A stretch of 11,523 nucleotides of DNA from Candidatus Coatesiibacteriota bacterium (GTDB taxonomy: Bacteria > RBG-13-66-14). The notes beneath the pieces are model-generated. The model saw only the letters and a list, made by a program, of their open reading frames with translations, was not told the origin of the DNA and did not search any database. This document shows, one piece after another, positions 1 to 5,954 of this stretch. Every line of letters starts with the position of its first letter. Position 1 is the first letter of the stretch. The stretch is taken from NCBI GenBank assembly GCA_014728185.1, contig WJMB01000294.1, forward strand, positions 1-11,523. The letters run 5' to 3'. A program made the translations under genes and the position numbers.

Positions 1-288
1 TACATGGGCAACCTCGAGTGGCGCTTCCCCCTGCTCGACTACATCGCCCTGGGGCTGCCCGTGGGCGACCTGACCTTCTACGAGGTCCAGGGAGCGCTGT
101 TCTTCGACGTCGGCGCCGCCTGGAACGCCGAAGAGACCGTGCCCGATCCCGTCGGCGACTTCGGCGTCGGATTCCGCGTCGGCCTGGGACCCTACCTGGC
201 CCTGCGCTTCGATCTAGCCTGGCTGACCGACTTCAACTCCGTCGAACGCGACGCCGAGTTCGGCTTCTACATCGGCTGGAACTACTGA
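1..288 (+). CDS. Omp85/BamA-type surface antigen, C-terminal end (5' truncated)
   Basis: This is the last 95 or so codons of a gene that enters from outside the window; the reading frame is open through base 1 and stops at TGA 286-288. The residues alternate polar and hydrophobic and match the end of the bacterial surface antigen (D15/Omp85) barrel: GNLEWRFPL near the start, then FFDVGAAW, then a glycine-rich strand GFGVGFRVGLG, then LRFDLAW, and an aromatic C-terminus ending in WNY. Omp85 proteins insert other proteins into the outer membrane (BamA, TamA) or act as secretion or lipid pores. The N-terminal domains (POTRA repeats, or the beta-propeller seen in some relatives) are outside the window, so the subtype cannot be named. 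It converges on the minus-strand gene that ends at 573. Confidence 0.8.
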   Translation, partial: YMGNLEWRFPLLDYIALGLPVGDLTFYEVQGALFFDVGAAWNAEETVPDPVGDFGVGFRVGLGPYLALRFDLAWLTDFNSVERDAEFGFYIGWNY

Positions 289-340
289 GCGCGACCGCGG
301 CCGCCGCGATCACCGCTCAGCAACCGCCCGGCCCCGGCTT

Positions 341-355
341 TGGCACGTTTCTTGC
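341..355 (+). promoter_or_regulatory. Sigma-54-like -24/-12 motif in left arm of copy 1
   Basis: TGGCACG (341-347), four bases, then TTGC (352-355) followed by A: an exact match to the RpoN consensus TGGCACG-N4-TTGCW. If active, transcription would start near 367 and run rightwards into the right arm. No plus-strand gene follows, so a conventional promoter role is doubtful. The sequence match is certain and the function is inferred. Confidence 0.45.
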
Positions 356-398
356 AGCAGGGCGGGGCAACCTGCCGGCGGGCCCCACGCGCCACTCC

Positions 399-413
399 GC
401 AAGAAACGTGCCA
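399..413 (-). promoter_or_regulatory. Sigma-54-like -24/-12 motif in right arm of copy 1
   Basis: This is the mirror image of the motif at 341-355, read on the minus strand as TGGCACG, TTTC, TTGC. A start would fall near 387 and transcription would run leftwards, towards the other motif. Two RpoN-type sites facing each other would give transcripts overlapping over about 20 bases. Confidence 0.4.
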
Positions 414-520
414 AAGCCGGGGCCGGATAAGCTGTTAATCGTCGGGTGGCGGCAATTCGCGGCCGCGGTCGCGCGGGGGGGCGTGAACGAAGAACGTCGC
501 CGGTGTGAACAGGCTCGTTA

Positions 521-554
521 ACAAAGCAAGGACCCCAGAAGGGTCCTTGCTTGT
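521..554 (-). terminator. Rho-independent terminator of the leftward three-gene set
   Basis: A perfect 12-bp stem (524-535 with 541-552) closes a 5-nt loop. Read on the minus strand it is followed by TTTGTTAA, so it ends transcription of the gene stopping at 573, about 20 bases upstream. On the plus strand the trailing sequence is TTGTATT, so it may also stop transcripts coming rightwards from the Omp85 gene. Confidence 0.8.
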
Positions 555-572
555 ATTCGGGGGCAGACGCGG

Positions 573-1415
573 CTAGTCCTCTTCGAGTTCCGACGGCAAG
601 GGCAGGCCCTCGCGGCGGTAGTCGTCGGCGTCGGCCTCGTAGTCCATCATGTAGCCGTAATCCTTGCCGGTGAAGCGGCTGAGCACGGTGACGGCCAAAC
701 GGCGCACGTCGAGGTCCGGGCTCTCGAGGTAGGCATCGAGGAAAGTGACGGCGGGTTGGCCCCCGGCGGAGAAGATCAGCGGAGCGAAGGCGATGGCGCC
801 GTCGCGACCGACGCGCACGGCGTCGAGGAGGGGCTGGAAGGCGGACTCTTCGGCCTCGCGCAAGGCCACGGCGGCGACGACGGGGGGGCGGCCCTCGAGG
901 TCCAGGGCGGCGATCAGCGGTTCGACGAAGATCGCGCCGAAGGTATCGTAGAGGACGGCGGCGGCGGCTGGAGCGTTGTCCGAGCCCCCTTCGGCGATAC
1001 CCTCGAGCAGAGCCTCGATCCGTTCCCGTCCGAAGTAGAGGGCGGCGGTGATTCGCTCGCCGACGATCTCTTCCTCGCCGGAGTAGATCTCGAGCAGCAG
1101 GGGCAGGTTGTCGGGCAGCCCGGCGGCCAGGGCCAGCAGGGCCAGATCGGAGTCCAGGCGGGCCAGGGCCCGTCCACCGCCCGATGTGCGGGCGAAGGGT
1201 TCGAGGAGTTCGAGCCGGCGGGCTTCGCCCAGGGAATCGTCGCCGGCGATCTCGGTCAAACCGTTCAGCAGGACCGAATCATCGAGACTTGCGACCCGCT
1301 CGGCGAAGTCGGGGCTGTCGGACGCGGCGGCCAGCTCGGCCACCGTGGGAGCGGCGAGAACCGGAGCCGTCGAGAAGACCAGGGCGATGATCAGGGCTGG
1401 TTTAGGGGGCTTCAT
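573..1415 (-). CDS. Exported HEAT-like helical repeat protein
   Basis: 280 residues. The N-terminus is a Sec signal peptide (MKPPKPALIIALVFSTAPVLA, cleavage after the AxA near residue 21), so the protein is periplasmic or exported. There is no lipobox cysteine. The remainder is Ala/Leu/Glu-rich amphipathic helix pairs resembling HEAT-type repeats, for example around residues 90-130, 150-190 and 210-250. The segment LSRFTGKDYGYM near the end resembles the tail seen in bacterial HEAT-repeat proteins. HEAT repeats usually mediate protein-protein contact; no catalytic motif is visible. The start overlaps the stop of the upstream gene by 14 bases, which suggests translational coupling, and a strong terminator follows. 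It is the last gene of the set that begins with the FecR-barrel gene. A specific function is unknown. Confidence 0.75.
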   Translation of the reverse strand: MKPPKPALIIALVFSTAPVLAAPTVAELAAASDSPDFAERVASLDDSVLLNGLTEIAGDDSLGEARRLELLEPFARTSGGGRALARLDSDLALLALAAGLPDNLPLLLEIYSGEEEIVGERITAALYFGRERIEALLEGIAEGGSDNAPAAAAVLYDTFGAIFVEPLIAALDLEGRPPVVAAVALREAEESAFQPLLDAVRVGRDGAIAFAPLIFSAGGQPAVTFLDAYLESPDLDVRRLAVTVLSRFTGKDYGYMMDYEADADDYRREGLPLPSELEED

Positions 1416-1863
1416 CGAAGAGGATCACCCTCCAATCCCCCTCCCGGTTCTCCAGGAGGAAGTGGTAAGTCCGGCTGATCCACTCGTCGTCGACGATCAG
1501 GATCAGCTCGGCGGCGACAATCGCGCGCTCGGGCTCGAGAAGCTCTTCCAGGCTCGAGGCGCCGTCGACGGTCCGCGGCGGTGTATAGGAGTATTCGAGA
1601 TCGGGTTCGAGGGCCTCGGCGAGGAAGAGACGATTGTCCGCGGACAACTCCCGCCAGGGTCCGCTCCAGCTCGGCGAGGTGTCGTATAGCTCGGCGACGA
1701 CGGCGGCGTCATCCTCGAACAGGGCGGTGAGAAAACTCGCCAGGGCGTGCTCCGGGGTACCCGGCTCGTCGGCGGGACCGGGGGCTCGCAGGTTGGCGGC
1801 GGCTCCTGCGGCGAGCAGCAGCGTGAGCGGCGCAACGAGTTTGCTGAAGGCGGCCTTGGACAT
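1402..1863 (-). CDS. Small exported NTF2-like protein
   Basis: 153 residues with a hydrophobic N-terminal signal sequence (residues 1 to about 24, AAGAA before a likely cleavage site). From about residue 36 the pattern TPEHALASFLTALFEDDAA followed by a Trp-containing segment, then beta-rich stretches (ERAIVAAELILIV, ISRTYHFLLENREGDWRVILF), resembles the NTF2-like/DUF4878 cone fold: one or two helices followed by a curved sheet ending in a GDWRV strand. Such periplasmic domains usually bind small ligands or partner proteins. No catalytic residues can be assigned. It lies 46 bases after the FecR-barrel gene and overlaps the HEAT-like gene by 14 bases, so the three are probably co-transcribed. 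The fold assignment is from pattern only. The ribosome-binding site before the ATG is weak. Confidence 0.7.
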   Translation of the reverse strand: MSKAAFSKLVAPLTLLLAAGAAANLRAPGPADEPGTPEHALASFLTALFEDDAAVVAELYDTSPSWSGPWRELSADNRLFLAEALEPDLEYSYTPPRTVDGASSLEELLEPERAIVAAELILIVDDEWISRTYHFLLENREGDWRVILFDEAP

Positions 1864-1909
1864 CGGTCTCGTCGGTTGCGGTGAAGTCGATCAATGGTCA
1901 GCCGGTTGC

Positions 1910-3862
1910 TCAGAGTTGGAACAGGATGATGTCCAGTCCCAGGTCGGTGCGGCCGTCGAGGTAGAGGGCCCCGTGCAGATTGAGCTGGAGGTCGCCCAAA
2001 CCGAAGTGAACCCCCGGGGTGATCCGGGCGCCGGAGTTGAAATCGGGGTCGGGCTCGCCGTTAAAGGCCGTCGAAAGGGAAATCCAGTCGGCGGCGGCCC
2101 AAACGGCGCCCAGTCCGTAGCCGAAGCCGCCGTCGCCACCGAAGCGGTAGTCCAGGTTGCCGAGCAGGGTGAAGGGAGCCAGGTCAGCTTGGAGGGCGAC
2201 ACCGGAGGTGACCACGGCCCGCTCGTCCGGAGTCTCCGGACCCAGGTCGGCGTTGTCGTTGAGCTCGGCGGTGGGCAGCTCCAGTTCGGAATAAACGGCG
2301 TAGGCGAAGTCGTCGGGCGCCGGCGGGCCGACCTTGGCCGTCAGGCGCAGATCGCCCATTCCGGCCAGGGTTTGGGCCTCGCCGTAGACCAGGGCCGAGT
2401 AGGGGGTTTCGACGGCCAGCTCGCCCCAGCCGCCCAGACCCACGGCCAGATTGAGTTCGGCCCGGCTGCGGCGGTGGGGATCGACGGAATCCGCGGCGGG
2501 GTAACTCAGTTCGGCTCCCAGACCGGCACGGAGGTCCCAGGCCTCCAGGCCGCGGGCGAAGTGCAGGCTGGTCAGACCGCTGGCCCCGCCGGGACCGGCC
2601 AGCCCCAGGGGCAGACGCGGCAGATGGTAGACCAGGCGGTGCTCGGCTGAGTTGCCGACCTCATCGCGGACGATCAGGGGTACGGCGCCGTCGTAGAGCT
2701 CCGTGGGCAGGGTGGCACGGAAGGAGCCGTCACCGTCCAGGGGCACGGGTTGCGAGCCGACGACCAGGTGGGCGGCCTCGTCGGCCCGGCCCCAGACGAC
2801 GATGGCGCGCCCTCCGGAACCGAGCTCCCAGCCTTCGATGCGCAGCTCCGGCGGCACGTCGTCGACGGCGACACTGAAGCTCCGCGCCGAGCCGAAGGGC
2901 CCCAGCAGACCGACATCGTCCTCGGAGGCCAGGCGCCAGTGGTATTGGCCGGTGGGCAGCTCGAAGCGGACGGGGGCTCCGGCCGGCAGCATCTCGTCAC
3001 GCAGCGTGCTGGTGAACTCGGCGTCCTCGGCCAACTGCAGGCGCACCCGCTCGACGTTCTCGGCGGCGCTCCAGGCGAGCTCGATTCGACGCGGCGCGCC
3101 GGGGGCGAAGACCAACTCCTCGCCCGTTTCGGGTCCACGGGGCTCCGGCGGAGCGCTGAGCTCGCGCAGTACCTGATCATGCTCACCGACGACGATCCCC
3201 CGGCCGGCCTCGAGCAGAATCGGCTCGCCCCGGGGACGGCCGTCGAAGTGGGGGATGACCTCGACGACGCCGCGATGGACGGCCACCGTGGTCACCCCGG
3301 GCCGGGGCACGGCGACCTCGAAATCGGTGCCGCGCACCAGGGCCACCGCCGTGGGACCGCTGATGCTGAACTCCTCCCCGTCATCCAGAACCGTTTCGAT
3401 GACGGCGCGGGCCCGGCCGTAAAGCAGCTCCAACAGGGTGCGGCCTACATCGCCGCTTTCCACGCGGGCCTCCAGGCGCAGAGCGCTGTCGGGTTGCAGG
3501 GTCACCCGGGCCGAGGAAACGGCCAGCACCGTCGAAGAGACCTCGCCGGTGCCCACGATCTGCCCCGTGGTCAGCACGGCGTCGTCAGGCAGGGGGCGCT
3601 CGCCCGCGTCATCGAGGAGGATCACCCTTCCCCGGGTCAGGCTGACCCTGGCCCAATCGCTCTGGGGCACTGCGACGCTGCGGGGCTCGGCTCCGGCCTC
3701 GAGGTCGCCCAGGAGGAAATCGAGCTCCAGGGAACCCGCCGCTCGCTCGGCCAGCTCCTGCAGGCTGTCGCCGGGGCGCTCGCCCTCGGCGCCCGCCGAA
3801 GCTGCCACTGTGAGCAGCAGGAGCAACAGCGTCGGGAAACAGAGACGGCGGGGGGTTTTCAT
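1910..3862 (-). CDS. FecR-domain protein with beta-sandwich domains and C-terminal beta-barrel
   Basis: 650 residues from the ATG at 3862. This start puts a normal signal peptide first (MKTPRRLC, then a Leu-rich core, cleavage near residue 25); a GTG at 3886 would add eight residues. Residues 75-225 are a FecR domain: RGRVILLD, then LLYGRARAVIE, then the hallmark ISGPTAVALVRGTDFEV at about 167-183, followed by TTVAVHRGVVEV. Residues 250-332 are a Fn3/Ig-like sandwich (YHWRLASEDDVGLLGPFG), and 333-415 a second one. Residues 420-650 look like an outer-membrane barrel: alternating strands rich in Gly, Tyr and Leu, acidic loops, and a final strand LGLDIILFQL. FecR domains are known as periplasmic sensor or ligand modules; their fusion to a barrel is uncommon. 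It heads the envelope gene set and has a sigma-54-like site upstream. The barrel assignment is inferred. Confidence 0.8.
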   Translation of the reverse strand: MKTPRRLCFPTLLLLLLTVAASAGAEGERPGDSLQELAERAAGSLELDFLLGDLEAGAEPRSVAVPQSDWARVSLTRGRVILLDDAGERPLPDDAVLTTGQIVGTGEVSSTVLAVSSARVTLQPDSALRLEARVESGDVGRTLLELLYGRARAVIETVLDDGEEFSISGPTAVALVRGTDFEVAVPRPGVTTVAVHRGVVEVIPHFDGRPRGEPILLEAGRGIVVGEHDQVLRELSAPPEPRGPETGEELVFAPGAPRRIELAWSAAENVERVRLQLAEDAEFTSTLRDEMLPAGAPVRFELPTGQYHWRLASEDDVGLLGPFGSARSFSVAVDDVPPELRIEGWELGSGGRAIVVWGRADEAAHLVVGSQPVPLDGDGSFRATLPTELYDGAVPLIVRDEVGNSAEHRLVYHLPRLPLGLAGPGGASGLTSLHFARGLEAWDLRAGLGAELSYPAADSVDPHRRSRAELNLAVGLGGWGELAVETPYSALVYGEAQTLAGMGDLRLTAKVGPPAPDDFAYAVYSELELPTAELNDNADLGPETPDERAVVTSGVALQADLAPFTLLGNLDYRFGGDGGFGYGLGAVWAAADWISLSTAFNGEPDPDFNSGARITPGVHFGLGDLQLNLHGALYLDGRTDLGLDIILFQL

Positions 3863-3960
3863 TGTCGGCCAATCAGTGGCGACCACCGAACCGGCGGTGC
3901 GGGATACGACGATACTGTAACGATACCATGAAGTGGTGAGACTCGGGGAGGCTCATCCTT

Positions 3961-3989
3961 AAACTATGCAAAAAACGTACCAGCGTCAA
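3961..3989 (-). promoter_or_regulatory. Sigma-54-type promoter (overlapping a sigma-70-like one) for the FecR-barrel gene
   Basis: On the minus strand, 3982-3968 reads TGGTACG, TTTT, TTGC, followed by A. This fits the RpoN consensus TGGYACR-N4-TTGCW and differs at only two of 15 bases from the motif in the inverted-repeat elements. It predicts a start near 3956, about 94 bases before the ATG. An overlapping sigma-70-like pair is also present: TTGACG (3984-3989), a 17-bp spacer, then the weaker TAGTTT (3961-3966). Which one operates cannot be told from sequence. Confidence 0.6.
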
Positions 3990-4064
3990 GGGTTAAGGAC
4001 TGTTTAACCCGGATAAAGCACCCGGGCGAGTAAGCCGCTGACCATCGGCGGCTGGTTAACAGTC
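3990..4064. promoter_or_regulatory. Paired GTTAA dyads upstream of the promoter, possible activator sites
   Basis: A 7-bp inverted repeat GGGTTAA/TTAACCC lies at 3990-3996 and 4004-4010. Its right part, GACTGTTTAACC (3998-4009), is repeated in inverted orientation with one base missing at 4054-4064 (GGTTAACAGTC). Relative to the predicted start at 3956 the sites sit at about -34 to -54 and -98 to -108, a position suited to a bacterial enhancer-binding protein or a repressor. The sequence could also fold as RNA: 4033-4038 pairs with 4048-4053, and 4008-4012 with 4022-4026. Confidence 0.4.
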
Positions 4065-4082
4065 AAAGCAAAGACGGACGGG

Positions 4083-4121
4083 GTAAAAACTCCCACCGGC
4101 GGGGCGTATTAACACATACGC
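4083..4121 (-). terminator. Weak leftward terminator-like region
   Basis: Past the stop of the broken methyltransferase the minus strand has a 6-bp hairpin GCGTAT/ATACGC (4104-4109 with 4116-4121). Then comes a short CCC/GGG hairpin followed by AGTTTTTAC (4083-4092). The T-run supports a factor-independent terminator, but the stem next to it is only three base pairs, so confidence is low. Confidence 0.35.
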
Positions 4122-4140
4122 GGACGAGCACAGCGCGACG

Positions 4141-4615
4141 CTAGGCGACTCGGCGGAAGCGGGCGGTGTAGCTCCAGAGCAACCCGCCTGTCACCTCGTG
4201 GGTGAACCACCGGGACTCGACAACGCGCCGTGTCGTGCCGCGCACCGGTAATCTGGGTCGGGGAGGAACTCGACAACGGCCAGCAGAACGCCGCGGCGCA
4301 GAACCCGGCGGAACTCGGCCAGGGCGGCGTCGCGATCCTGAATCTCGTACAGGGCGCAGACCAGATAGAGGGCGCCGAAGGCGCCGTTGACAAAGGGCAG
4401 CGCCGTCGCCGAGGCTTGAACCGGCGTGATCAGCTCCGCTGCATCACGGTAGCGCTTGCACGCAAACTTCCGCAGAAACCGGCGCAACATCCCGGCCTGG
4501 AGATCCAGAGCGATCAACCCGCCCGACGCAGGGCGCTCAGCACCACCGAGTGCAGGATGACTATCGACCCGAGGGCGATCAGTACGACGCCCCACCAACG
4601 CACGCGGCCTCCCAC
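4141..4615 (-). pseudogene. Broken class I methyltransferase (internal deletion plus frameshift)
   Basis: Three frames must be joined to read one protein. A GTG at 4615, sharing one base with the stop of the upstream methyltransferase (TAGTG), starts a 33-residue membrane-anchor-like piece (RVRWWGVVLIALGSIVIL) that ends at TGA 4514-4516. Right at that stop another frame resumes inside a methyltransferase: LIALDLQAGMLRRFL, ASATALPFVNGAFGALYLV, EIQDRDAALAEFRRVLRR, EFLPDPDYR. This corresponds to motifs II-IV of SAM-dependent enzymes. The glycine-rich SAM-binding motif I and its surroundings are missing, probably several dozen codons. Near 4245 the frame shifts again and continues TRRVVESRWFTHEV and WSYTARFRRVA to a TAG at 4141-4143. 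Two independent lesions make it almost certainly inactive unless the assembly is wrong. Confidence 0.75.
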
Positions 4616-5433
4616 TACTCCGGCTTGACGGCCTCGACGCGCAGCAGCAGGGGAATGTCACGACGCCCGTCGGGCAGCCGCCAGAAGCCGTCCTCCCCCC
4701 GCTCCAGAAAGGGGTACATCCGCCAGGCCGCGAAGGGGTACTCGCGCAACACCGTCAGTCGCAAACCGGCCTCCAGCAGGCTCATCACGATCTCTTCAAT
4801 CGCGTGCATCCACTCGTAGGTCACGTCGTGCTCGAGGGCCAGACCGCCGACCGCGTAGGTCGCCTGCTCCCGGAAGCGCATCGCCGTCGTCTCGAAGTAG
4901 GGATAACGCACGCGCAGTTCGCCGTCCCGCCTTTCATCGTCAAACACCATCGAAGTGGGGTGGGAATCGATCACCACCACGCGGCCGCCGGGATCCAGAC
5001 AGGTCGCGATGTCCCGGGCCCAGGAAGTCAGCTCGGGCAGCCAGGTCAACACCCCGTAGCTGGTGAAAACCAGCTCGAAGGTCTCTCCCAGAGTCCGCTG
5101 AACCTCGCCGACGGCCGCCTGAACGAAACGGGCCTTCAAGCCGGTCTCGGCCGCCAGCTCCCGGGCCGCCTCCACCGCCCGGGCCGAGAAGTCCACCCCG
5201 ACGGGAAGCGCCCCCAGGCGAGCCAGATCCAGGGTGTCCAGACCGAAGTGGCACTGCAGGTGCAGCACCTTCCCGCCCTCGATCTCACCCAGGGCCTCGC
5301 GTACCAGCGGGTCCAGCCGGGGCTTGCCGGCGATGAAACCCTCAACGTCATAGAAATCGCCGGCGCGGTGCGGCGCGACGACCTCGTCCCAGTGAGCGCG
5401 GTTGGCCTCGATGTACTCGTCCACGCCGTCCAT
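4615..5433 (-). CDS. Class I SAM-dependent methyltransferase
   Basis: 272 residues, a usual length for the family, with no signal peptide, so cytoplasmic. The SAM-binding motif I is VLHLQCHFGLD (residues 56-66), a variant in which the usual GxGxG is replaced; this form typifies a known methyltransferase group. VGVDFS follows (D81 probably contacts the ribose of SAM), then FTSYGVLTWLPEL (123-135) and LDPGGRVVVIDSHP (146-159). The C-terminal 100 residues, with YEWMHAIEEIV and a Trp/Tyr/Phe-rich segment, probably form the substrate cap. The substrate is unknown. The ATG at 5433 is preceded directly by GAAAGG; the in-frame GTG at 5424 has better spacing from it, so the true start may be three codons later. 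The broken methyltransferase follows with a 1-base overlap. Upstream lies inverted-repeat copy 2, whose leftward sigma-54 motif could drive this gene. Confidence 0.85.
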   Translation of the reverse strand: MDGVDEYIEANRAHWDEVVAPHRAGDFYDVEGFIAGKPRLDPLVREALGEIEGGKVLHLQCHFGLDTLDLARLGALPVGVDFSARAVEAARELAAETGLKARFVQAAVGEVQRTLGETFELVFTSYGVLTWLPELTSWARDIATCLDPGGRVVVIDSHPTSMVFDDERRDGELRVRYPYFETTAMRFREQATYAVGGLALEHDVTYEWMHAIEEIVMSLLEAGLRLTVLREYPFAAWRMYPFLERGEDGFWRLPDGRRDIPLLLRVEAVKPE

Positions 5434-5507
5434 CCTTTCGTCACGTCCCGCGTCCGGAGACCTTTGCCAAACCCGAACCGCGCGGCGCCTGCCTTCCCGC
5501 CCGGCTG

Positions 5508-5522
5508 TGGCACGTTTCTTGC
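5508..5522 (+). promoter_or_regulatory. Sigma-54-like -24/-12 motif in left arm of copy 2
   Basis: TGGCACG, TTTC, TTGC: an exact -24/-12 consensus core. A start would fall near 5534 and run rightwards, but only a minus-strand gene follows, so any product would be a non-coding or antisense RNA. Confidence 0.4.
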
Positions 5523-5565
5523 GGAGTTCGCGGCTGGAACGTCCAGGCGGCGGCCCCGCTCCGCT

Positions 5566-5580
5566 GCAAGAAACGTGCCA
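5566..5580 (-). promoter_or_regulatory. Sigma-54-like -24/-12 motif in right arm of copy 2
   Basis: Read on the minus strand this is TGGCACG, TTTC, TTGC, then A, the full consensus. The predicted start is near 5554, about 120 bases before the ATG of the methyltransferase at 5433, so this one of the four element motifs could be a working gene promoter. Confidence 0.45.
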
Positions 5581-5649
5581 CAGCCTCCCGCTCGGAGTTA
5601 TCGACGGCGCATTTGCTCAGTGGCTGTTTGGCAAAGGTTTCCGGCGGCG

Positions 5650-5954
5650 CTGATTTCCCCGGTTGACGGTCCGAGGAGCCGATAACGGGGGGGAAGATTC
5701 ACCGGGGGAGTGGATTGTCTCTCATCGGTGAGCGGTAATGATTACTTTCGGCGGTACTTGTTCCAATCCCTGCACTAACTGGCCGCCTTCGCCGGCCGAA
5801 ACCGTGAAACGGGCGGTAGGTGCAGGCCCTCTTCCGGTGGCGCTCTCGCCGGTCACCGCCGCCGGTCCGGCTTACTCGGATGATCTCCCGGCACCACGAG
5901 GCGCCGTGCCTGACGGATTTCCTTCCGGCTGGGGATGCCGCCCTTCAACCGTTT
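5650..5954. other. Intergenic stretch, nothing recognised
   Basis: About 300 bases between inverted-repeat copy 2 and the stop of the transporter gene. No protein family is recognisable in any frame, and there is no tRNA fold or long repeat. A short GGCG/CGCC hairpin (5839-5850) and an imperfect GGCAC/GTGCC pairing around 5890-5912 are the only structures noticed. No convincing terminator for the transporter gene was found. Confidence 0.5.

Larger units (their letters stand above)
289..474. repeat. Nested inverted-repeat element, copy 1
   Basis: Two perfect inverted repeats are nested here. The outer arms are 16 bp: GCGCGACCGCGGCCGC at 289-304 and its reverse complement at 459-474. The inner arms are 28 bp, at 328-355 and 399-426, separated by a 43-nt spacer (356-398). 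The outer left arm begins on the base after the TGA of the Omp85 gene. The inner arms end in the 15-mer TGGCACGTTTCTTGC facing inwards, which recurs in the same arrangement at 5449-5649. The element lies between two convergent genes. It could be an extragenic palindromic repeat, a structured RNA, or a protein-binding or insulator site. The repeat itself is certain; its function is not. Confidence 0.85.
5449..5649. repeat. Nested inverted-repeat element, copy 2
   Basis: The inner arms are a perfect 20-bp inverted repeat (5503-5522 with 5566-5585) around a spacer of exactly 43 nt (5523-5565), the same spacer length as copy 1. The outer arms are 23 nt (5449-5471 with 5627-5649) with three mismatches; their inner ends are CCTTTGCCAAA and TTTGGCAAAGG. 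The inner core TGGCACGTTTCTTGC is identical to copy 1, but the outer arms share no sequence with it. The spacer aligns best to copy 1 in reverse orientation (AGC, GCGGGGC and ACTCC in register). One arm position changes from T:A in copy 1 (340:414) to G:C here (5507:5581), which keeps pairing. The element lies between the transporter stop and the methyltransferase start. Confidence 0.85.

Noticed and set aside
289..474. Integron attC site or CRISPR repeat as explanation for the nested palindromes
   Set aside because: No GTTRRRY core with matching inverse core was found at the outer ends, there is no integrase gene, and there are only two distant copies without spacers in series.
2713..2727. 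Another TGGCACG match on the plus strand
   Set aside because: It lies inside the FecR-barrel gene, in antisense, and the -12 element is GAGC instead of TTGC.
1634..3931. Long plus-strand open frames (for example 1634-2650 and 2750-3931)
   Set aside because: They are antisense to the FecR-barrel and NTF2-like genes, show no family features, and are Gln/Gly/Arg-rich as expected for shadow frames in GC-rich coding DNA.
3868..3957. Short open frame in the FecR-barrel leader (starting MSLPESHH)
   Set aside because: Only 27 codons, with a poorly spaced ribosome-binding site and no recognisable features; it could be a leader peptide, but nothing supports that.
5705..5780. Possible tRNA around GTTCCAATCC
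   Set aside because: The T-loop-like string is not flanked by pairing T-stem or acceptor arms, and no anticodon arm forms.
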